Below, in pieces: positions 58,505 through 64,000 of a stretch of 64,000 bases of DNA; position 1 is the first letter of the stretch, and every line of letters begins with the position of its first letter. Below the pieces are notes generated by a model. That model made no database searches and was not told where the DNA came from. It was given only the letters and a program-made list of their open reading frames with translations. This DNA comes from Limnobacter sp. 130. Its GTDB lineage: Bacteria > Pseudomonadota > Gammaproteobacteria > Burkholderiales > Burkholderiaceae_B. Both the position numbers and the translations under genes were made by a program. The stretch covers positions 685,882-749,881 of the forward strand of contig NZ_LR732328.1 in NCBI RefSeq assembly GCF_902506325.1, read 5' to 3'.

Positions 58505-58921
58505 TTATTTGCGCTTGGATTTCGTGGTGCGTGTTACTACTGCAATCGATTCCTCGTAACCACTCACCAGTTTGCCAATGTTTTCCAGTTTGGCCTTGAG
58601 CACATCGAGTTCCATTTGCGTGCGGTCAAGTTTCATGGTCAGGTGGGCATTGTCTTTTTCCAGACCCACCATGGCCTTGCTCAGCTCCCGGTTTTCCTGT
58701 TCCAGTTCTTTGTTGGCCTGGTACATTTTCAGCAGGTTGGCCTGCAGGCCTTTTACCTTGTCTTGAACGCCGTCCACAGTTTGCTTAATGCCACTTTCAA
58801 ACTGGTTGACCTGCTCAACCACTGCATTGATCAAATTCCCGGCAGGAAGACTGGACGCCCTTTTTTGAGCCACTGATTTCAGTTTTCGCAGCGCGTTGCC
58901 GCCTTTTTGTGCCACACCCAT
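58505..58921 (-). CDS. Small coiled-coil protein upstream of HMG-CoA reductase
   Basis: 138 residues from ATG 58921 (GGAG upstream; the frame is open further up, without support). A Lys/Arg-rich N-terminus (KGGNALRKLKSVAQKRA) is followed by a long coiled coil (LEQENRELSKAMVGLEKDN) and ends in KSKRK. No signal peptide. I do not recognise the family; it may be a phasin-like or DNA-binding structural protein. Operon with the HMG-CoA reductase gene downstream. Confidence 0.72.
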   Translation of the reverse strand: MGVAQKGGNALRKLKSVAQKRASSLPAGNLINAVVEQVNQFESGIKQTVDGVQDKVKGLQANLLKMYQANKELEQENRELSKAMVGLEKDNAHLTMKLDRTQMELDVLKAKLENIGKLVSGYEESIAVVTRTTKSKRK

Positions 58922-59035
58922 GTTGTGTCTCCAGATTATTGTTTTTTGAATTTGCCAACAAAGAGTATCAAGATTATGGAATTTGGTGGTGCAGAACCTT
59001 TCAATCCGGACAAACCGCCCTGTTCCGATTGCTGT

Positions 59036-59075
59036 TTGATCGTTCGTTTGATATATTTTTAAATCAATCGATTGA
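59036..59075 (+). promoter_or_regulatory. Promoter and palindromic operator of the CerR-like gene
   Basis: TTGATC (59036-59041) and TTAAAT (59059-59064) are 17 bp apart. A perfect palindrome TCAATCGATTGA (59064-59075) covers the expected start of transcription, suggesting self-repression by the TetR protein encoded next. Confidence 0.65.
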
Positions 59076-59096
59076 ATTAATTTTCCGGATTTCCCC

Positions 59097-59744
59097 ATGC
59101 TTCAAGACACGCAGCAGTCGGCACGGCAAAAGCTGGTGCTGGCCGCACTCGCCACCTTCGCAGAGAAAGGCTATGAAGGTGCCTCGACACGCGAAATCGC
59201 TGAGAAAGCAGGCGCCAATATTTCCTCCATCCGCTATTACTTTGGCGACAAAGCGGGCCTGTACCGGGCCGCTTACACCGAGCCTTTGTGTGGCACACCG
59301 TTTGAGCAGGTCATTCCCGACCTGAACAGCACCGATGTGGACAAGGCACTAAGGCAGCTTTTCAGGGATTTTCTGGAACCCCTGAAACACGGTGAAACCT
59401 TACGCCTGGTAATGAAATTGCATTTCCGGGAAATGATTGAACCCACAGGTGCCTGGGAGCATGAAATTGATGCGGAAATCAAGCCGCAGCACATGGCCTT
59501 GGTGAACATGCTGACCGCGTATTTTGGCTTGAACAAGCCCGACCTGGATATTCAGCGCCTGGCCTTCGCCATGATGGGCATGGCTGTGAATTTCTATGTG
59601 GCACAAGACGTGGTGGATGTGGTTTGTCCAAAGCTGATGGGCAGTGCACGAGCAATTGACACCTTGAGTGAACGCCTGGCTGGGTACGCCCGCGCCATGC
59701 TCGACAGTGAAAGCAAACGACGCAAACAGGATTGCAGCAAATGA
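59097..59744 (+). CDS. TetR family regulator, CerR-like (DUF1956 domain)
   Basis: 215 residues. The helix-turn-helix is at about residues 12-55 (ALATFAEKGYEGASTREIAE and NISSIRYYFGDKAGLYRAAY). The C-terminal half resembles CerR/DUF1956 domains (LRLVMKLHFREMIEPTGAWE). It is the first gene of an operon with an RND adaptor and pump, so it probably represses them until a toxic compound binds. Its stop overlaps the adaptor start (ATGA). Confidence 0.9.
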   Translation: MLQDTQQSARQKLVLAALATFAEKGYEGASTREIAEKAGANISSIRYYFGDKAGLYRAAYTEPLCGTPFEQVIPDLNSTDVDKALRQLFRDFLEPLKHGETLRLVMKLHFREMIEPTGAWEHEIDAEIKPQHMALVNMLTAYFGLNKPDLDIQRLAFAMMGMAVNFYVAQDVVDVVCPKLMGSARAIDTLSERLAGYARAMLDSESKRRKQDCSK

Positions 59745-60853
59745 AAATGTCTACGGTTTCGAAGAAATACCAGGCTGCCTTGTTGGCGCTTACTGTGTTG
59801 CTCAGCGCTTGTTCGTCGGGCACCGGGGAAGCCGAGACTGGCGCAGGCTCAGAAACGGAAGTTCCCGGCAAAGCCAGCTTGTCGGTTGAACTGGCTGCGG
59901 TGGAGGAAAAAGTCATTCCACTGAAAATGTCGGTGAACGGCAGCCTGGCTGCCTGGCAAGAGGCCATCATCGCATCGCAACTGAATGGTGTGCGCATTGA
60001 TTCGCTTCGCGTCGAAGTGGGCGACAAGGTCAAGAAAGGCCAAACCCTGGCGGTGTTCGACCAACAAACCGTGAATGCCGATGTGGCCCAGGCCCGCGCG
60101 GGTGTGGCCGAAGCGCAGGCGCTGTTTGATCAGGCCAAACTGAATGCAGACATGATTCGCAACATCACCGACCAAGGTGCTGTAAGCGCGCAAGAACGCA
60201 ATCAGATTTTGGCCGCTGAAAAATCGGCCCAGGCCCGTTTGTTGTCCGCCAAGGCTTTGCAAACCCAACAGGAAATTCGCTTGCGCAACACCACTGTCAC
60301 TGCGCTCGACGATGGCGTGATTAGCGCCCGAACCGCCACGCTGGGCGCAGTGCCCGCACCGGGGCAAGAGTTGTTCAGGCTGGTGCGCCAGCAACGCCTG
60401 GAATGGCAGGCTGAGGTCACTGATTCTGAATTGGCTCGAATTACCGACGGCATGGCGGTGACCGTGTTCAACAACGATCAAGCGTTGAAAGGCAAAGTGC
60501 GCACCATCAGCCCGGTGATCAATGCGCAATCGCGCACGGGCATGGTGTATGTCGATGTGCCCGGCGCCTATGCCAAAGGCCTGAAGCCCGGTATGTACCT
60601 GCGCGGTGAATTTGATCTGGGCGAGCAAACCGCCACGGTAATACCTCAAACAGCCGTCATTGAACGCGACGGGTTTACCTATGCCTTCACGCTGGACGAA
60701 GCCAGCAGCAAAGTGCAGCGCATCAAGTTGCGGGTGAACAAAGCACAAGGCGAATTCATCGAAGTGCTGGAAGGTTTGAAGCCGGGCGACAAAGTGGTGA
60801 AAGGCGGTGTGGCCTTTCTGGCGCACGGCGACTTGGTGAAGGTGGTTCAGTGA
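59741..60853 (+). CDS. RND efflux periplasmic adaptor lipoprotein
   Basis: 370 residues from ATG 59741. The signal ends VLLSACSSG, a lipobox. A lipoyl-like part (QEAIIASQLNGVRIDSLRVE), a helical hairpin (about 95-165) and a beta-barrel (TISPVINAQSRTGMVYVDVP) follow. It joins the pump encoded next to an outer-membrane channel. Its stop overlaps the pump start (GTGA). Confidence 0.92.
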   Translation: MKMSTVSKKYQAALLALTVLLSACSSGTGEAETGAGSETEVPGKASLSVELAAVEEKVIPLKMSVNGSLAAWQEAIIASQLNGVRIDSLRVEVGDKVKKGQTLAVFDQQTVNADVAQARAGVAEAQALFDQAKLNADMIRNITDQGAVSAQERNQILAAEKSAQARLLSAKALQTQQEIRLRNTTVTALDDGVISARTATLGAVPAPGQELFRLVRQQRLEWQAEVTDSELARITDGMAVTVFNNDQALKGKVRTISPVINAQSRTGMVYVDVPGAYAKGLKPGMYLRGEFDLGEQTATVIPQTAVIERDGFTYAFTLDEASSKVQRIKLRVNKAQGEFIEVLEGLKPGDKVVKGGVAFLAHGDLVKVVQ

Positions 60854-63800
60854 ACGTCTCGACCTGGTCCATTAAAAATCCCATTCCTGCGGTGATGCTG
60901 TTTTTCCTGCTCACCGTGATGGGCCTGTACAGCTTTTCCAGCATGAAAATTCAGCAGTTTCCCGATATTGAACTGCCCACGGTGCTGGTCACAGCAAGCT
61001 TGCCCGGCGCATCGCCTTCACAGCTTGAAAACGATGTGGCCCGTAAAATTGAAAACTCGCTGGCCACACTGCAACAACTCAAACACATTTACACCAAGAT
61101 TCAAGACGGCATTGTCAGCATTACAGTTGAATTCAATCTGGAAAAAGATACACAGGAAGCGGTCGACGATGTGCGTTCCGCGGTGTCGCGTGTGCGTGCA
61201 GATTTGCCAACTGATTTGCGTGACCCGGTGGTCAACAAACTGGAGTTAAGCGGCGCACCCGTGCTGGCCTACACCATTGCATCCACAGCGTTTGATGAAG
61301 AAGGTTTGTCCTGGTACGTCGACGACACCATTACCAAAACCCTGTTGAATGTGAAGGGCGTGGGCGCGGTAAGCCGGGTGGGTGGCGTGACGCGTGAAGT
61401 GGTGGTTGAGCTTGATCCCCTGAAAATGCAGGCCTTGGGCGTGAGTGCACTCGATGTGTCGCGCCAATTGCGCAATACCCAACTGGAAACGGCCGGTGGC
61501 CGGGCCGACCTGGGTGTGGGCGAACAACCTTTGCGCACCATTGCCACTGTGGACAATGCGAACCAGTTGAAAGAAATTTCGATTGTGCTTAGCAATGGTC
61601 GCCGGGTTCAATTACCTGAAATTGCCACCATCAAAGACACCATTGCAGACCGGCGATCGGCGGCCTTGCTCAATGGTCAAGACGTGGTGGGTTTCGAGAT
61701 TACCCGCAGCAAGGGTGCCAGCGAAGTAGAGGTGGGGCAGGGCGTTGAAAAAGCGCTCGCCGACCTGAAGGCGCAGCGACCCGATTTGACCATTGTCGAA
61801 GCCTTCAATTTTGTTGAGCCAGTGAAAGAAGATTTCAACAGCTCCATGAAAATGCTCTACGAGGGCGCGTTCCTGGCGGTGGTCGTGGTGTGGTTTTTCC
61901 TGCGTGACTGGCGTGCCACGTTTGTTTCAGCAGTGGCCTTGCCGCTATCAATTATTCCTGCATTCGCTGGCATGTATTACCTGGGTTTCAGTTTGAATGT
62001 GGTTTCGCTGTTGGCCATGTCGCTGGTGGTCGGTATTTTGGTGGACGACGCCATTGTGGAAGTGGAAAACATTGTTCGCCACTTGCGCATGGGAAAAAGC
62101 CCGCTGGATGCGGCCCGTGAGGCGGCCGATGAAATTGGCCTGGCCGTGATCGCCACCACATTCACCTTGATTGCCGTCTTCTTGCCCACCGCATTCATGA
62201 GTGGCATAGCCGGTAAATTTTTCAAGCAGTTTGGCTGGACAGCTGCTTTGGCAGTGTTTGCCTCGCTGGTGGTTGCACGCATGTTAACGCCCATGATGGC
62301 AGCCTACATGTTGAAATCAAAAGGTGAGGAGCATGAGAAGAATGAGCCCGGCAAACTGATGCGCCGCTACCTGGGCTGGGTACGCTGGGCGTTGGCTCAC
62401 CGGCTTGTTACCTGCATTGCAGCCGGTGCGTTTTTCATCGGTTCGGTCATGTTGATTCCCTTGTTGCCCACCGGTTTCATTCCGCCCGATGATTTGTCGC
62501 AAACCCAGGTTTATATTGAACTGCAACCCGGCAGCACTTACGAGCAAACCCGCAAGGCTGCGGAAAAAGCGCGTGAACTGATTAGCAAGGTGGAATATGT
62601 CCGCAGCGTTTACACCACCATTGGCGGTGGTGCGGCGGGCACCGACCCCTTCATGATGACCGGGCAAGCCGAGGTGCGCAAAGCCACGCTTACAGTGCTT
62701 CTGGACCCCCGCGGTGAACGCGCCGTTCGCAAGCAGGTTACTGAAACACAAATGCGCGAAGCGCTTAGCAACCTGGCTGGCGTGCGCTACAAAGTGGGGC
62801 TGGGTGCTTCAGGCGAGAAGTATGTGTTGGTGTTGTCGGGCGAAGATGGCGAGGCACTGTCGAGAGCCGCCAGCGAGGTCGAGCGTGATTTGCGCACCAT
62901 TGCGGGCTTGGGTTCAATTGCATCGAGTGCCGCACTGGTTCGCCCTGAAATCTGGATCAAACCCGACTTCGCCAAAGCTGCTGACCTGGGCGTTAGCACC
63001 GCAGCCATGGGCGAAACCTTGCGCGTGGCCACCGTGGGCGATTATGACGCCGCCTTGCCAAAACTTAACCTGCCACAACGGCAGGTACCCATTGTGGTTC
63101 GCCTGGACGACGAAGCCCGCAAGGACTTGAGCGTGCTTGAACGGTTGGCCGTTCCTTCCGCAAAACTGGGTGTGCCCAGTGTGCCTTTGAATCAGGTCGC
63201 CACTTTGGGTATGAATGCGGGTCCCTCGGTGATTGACCGTTACGACCGGGCCCGCAATGTGAACTTTGAAATTGAGTTGCAGGGGCAGCCTTTGGGCGAC
63301 GTGACTGCGGCGGTTCAACAACTGCCCAGCATTAAAAACCTGCCACCGGGTGTTGCCCAGCGAAACATTGGCGATGCCGAAGTGATGGAAGAACTCTTCG
63401 CCAGTTTTGGCCTGGCCATGCTCACCGGGGTGTTGTGTATTTTCGTGGTGCTGGTGTTGTTGTTCAAAGATTTTTTACAACCCGTTACCATTCTTGCCGC
63501 ATTGCCACTCAGTTTGGGTGGTGCATTTGTTGGTTTGCTAATGGCTGGAAAAAGTTTTTCGATGCCCTCGCTGATTGGTTTGATCATGCTGATGGGCATT
63601 GCCACCAAAAATTCGATTTTGCTGGTGGAGTACGCCATTATGGCGCGCAATGAAAAAGGAATGAGCCGCCTTGATGCGGTGGTGGATGCCTGCCACAAGC
63701 GGGCTCGCCCCATCATCATGACCACCATTGCCATGGCCGCAGGCATGCTGCCCATTGCAATTGGCACGGGCGACGCTGACACCAGCTTCCGAAGCCCCAT

Positions 63801-63960
63801 GGCCATTGCGGTCATCGGCGGCTTGATGACCTCCACTTTCTTGAGCCTCTTGGTGATTCCCGTGGTGTACACCCTGATGGATGATTTCGAGCATGGCATG
63901 AAGAGTCTGTATCAAAAATGCGGTTCAATCTTCAAGCAGTCTGGAGTACGCAAAACATGA
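60850..63960 (+). CDS. RND efflux pump inner-membrane subunit
   Basis: 1036 residues from a GTG. It begins VSTWSIKNPIPAVMLFFLLT and has the paired Asp of GILVDDAIVEVENIVRHLRM in TM4, ARPIIMTTIAMAAGMLPIAI near the end and a large periplasmic part with GDAEVMEELFASF. The length and motifs are those of HAE1-type pumps. It works with the adaptor before it. Another frame starts within its stop codon at the window edge. Confidence 0.94.
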   Translation: MNVSTWSIKNPIPAVMLFFLLTVMGLYSFSSMKIQQFPDIELPTVLVTASLPGASPSQLENDVARKIENSLATLQQLKHIYTKIQDGIVSITVEFNLEKDTQEAVDDVRSAVSRVRADLPTDLRDPVVNKLELSGAPVLAYTIASTAFDEEGLSWYVDDTITKTLLNVKGVGAVSRVGGVTREVVVELDPLKMQALGVSALDVSRQLRNTQLETAGGRADLGVGEQPLRTIATVDNANQLKEISIVLSNGRRVQLPEIATIKDTIADRRSAALLNGQDVVGFEITRSKGASEVEVGQGVEKALADLKAQRPDLTIVEAFNFVEPVKEDFNSSMKMLYEGAFLAVVVVWFFLRDWRATFVSAVALPLSIIPAFAGMYYLGFSLNVVSLLAMSLVVGILVDDAIVEVENIVRHLRMGKSPLDAAREAADEIGLAVIATTFTLIAVFLPTAFMSGIAGKFFKQFGWTAALAVFASLVVARMLTPMMAAYMLKSKGEEHEKNEPGKLMRRYLGWVRWALAHRLVTCIAAGAFFIGSVMLIPLLPTGFIPPDDLSQTQVYIELQPGSTYEQTRKAAEKARELISKVEYVRSVYTTIGGGAAGTDPFMMTGQAEVRKATLTVLLDPRGERAVRKQVTETQMREALSNLAGVRYKVGLGASGEKYVLVLSGEDGEALSRAASEVERDLRTIAGLGSIASSAALVRPEIWIKPDFAKAADLGVSTAAMGETLRVATVGDYDAALPKLNLPQRQVPIVVRLDDEARKDLSVLERLAVPSAKLGVPSVPLNQVATLGMNAGPSVIDRYDRARNVNFEIELQGQPLGDVTAAVQQLPSIKNLPPGVAQRNIGDAEVMEELFASFGLAMLTGVLCIFVVLVLLFKDFLQPVTILAALPLSLGGAFVGLLMAGKSFSMPSLIGLIMLMGIATKNSILLVEYAIMARNEKGMSRLDAVVDACHKRARPIIMTTIAMAAGMLPIAIGTGDADTSFRSPMAIAVIGGLMTSTFLSLLVIPVVYTLMDDFEHGMKSLYQKCGSIFKQSGVRKT

Positions 63961-64000
63961 CAGCAGCAGATCGGTGCACAACGCAGACCCACTTCGAATC
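63957..64000 (+). CDS. Start of a further gene, cut by the window edge
   Basis: An ATG overlapping the pump stop (ATGA) opens a frame that runs off the end: MTAADRCTTQTHFE. Spacing fits the next gene of the efflux operon, for which an outer-membrane channel or another pump part would be typical, but 14 residues are too few to tell. Confidence 0.4.
   Translation, partial: MTAADRCTTQTHFE

Noticed and set aside
60202-60826. Long minus-strand frames opposite the RND adaptor
   Set aside because: Shadows of the real gene, which is supported by lipobox, domain order and overlaps with its neighbours.

Overview
The window looks like ordinary chromosome from a betaproteobacterium, probably order Burkholderiales and possibly Limnobacter-like. 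That is an inference from gene families, moderate GC judged by eye and overall gene style; no 16S gene is present. There are about 56 protein genes and one tRNA-Ser. I see no insertion sequence, phage, integrase, CRISPR array or rRNA. Coding density is high, with many ATGA/GTGA stop-start overlaps.

Layout. 1-10.3 kb: 3' part of acetyl-CoA synthetase, a sodium:solute symporter carrying an EF-hand-like loop, tRNA-Ser(GGA), a DsbA-like protein, a SAF-domain dehydrogenase, a VOC protein, a lipoprotein alkylsulfatase and an NSS transporter. 10.3-13.9 kb: a methyltransferase and a copper-resistance locus (HMA chaperone, CopA, CueR) with two CueR-type operators. 13.9-18.9 kb: an RND efflux operon with its TetR gene. 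19-22.7 kb: NDH-2, then a translationally coupled operon of PA2779-like, PA2778-like C39 peptidase, SemiSWEET and SDR genes. 22.8-29.4 kb: an exported His/Arg/Asp-rich protein, a TadE/TadG pair without other Tad genes, a DMT exporter, a PhoD-like phosphatase and a periplasmic coiled-coil protein.

29.5-34.2 kb: a Fur-box-preceded DUF3649/PepSY/DUF3325 operon and ahpC/ahpF. 34.6-40.8 kb: a run of exported lipoproteins (DUF4382 protein, GNSQGG serine-hydrolase-like protein, neutral-ceramidase-like protein) with a TetR gene. 41-45.7 kb: an amphipathic small protein, a DedA-rhodanese fusion, and phnD-phnE-phnC followed by a degenerate metallophosphoesterase. 45.7-54.9 kb: a GGT-family enzyme, SulP plus universal stress protein, a GNAT-nitrilase fusion, and a MocR regulator with an MFS transporter divergent from a LysE exporter across three copies of an 11-bp operator-like repeat. 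54.9-64 kb: a DesC/DesB-like reductase-desaturase pair, a class I-type HMG-CoA reductase with a coiled-coil partner, and a CerR-like TetR/RND efflux operon running off the right edge.

The parts most worth following are the PA2779/PA2778 operon, the lipoprotein hydrolase island, the isolated class I HMG-CoA reductase, the degenerate phosphoesterase in the phn operon, and several unassigned operators (a 28-bp near-palindrome beside the Fur box and the MocR-region repeats). I found no single clearly unprecedented multi-gene system.
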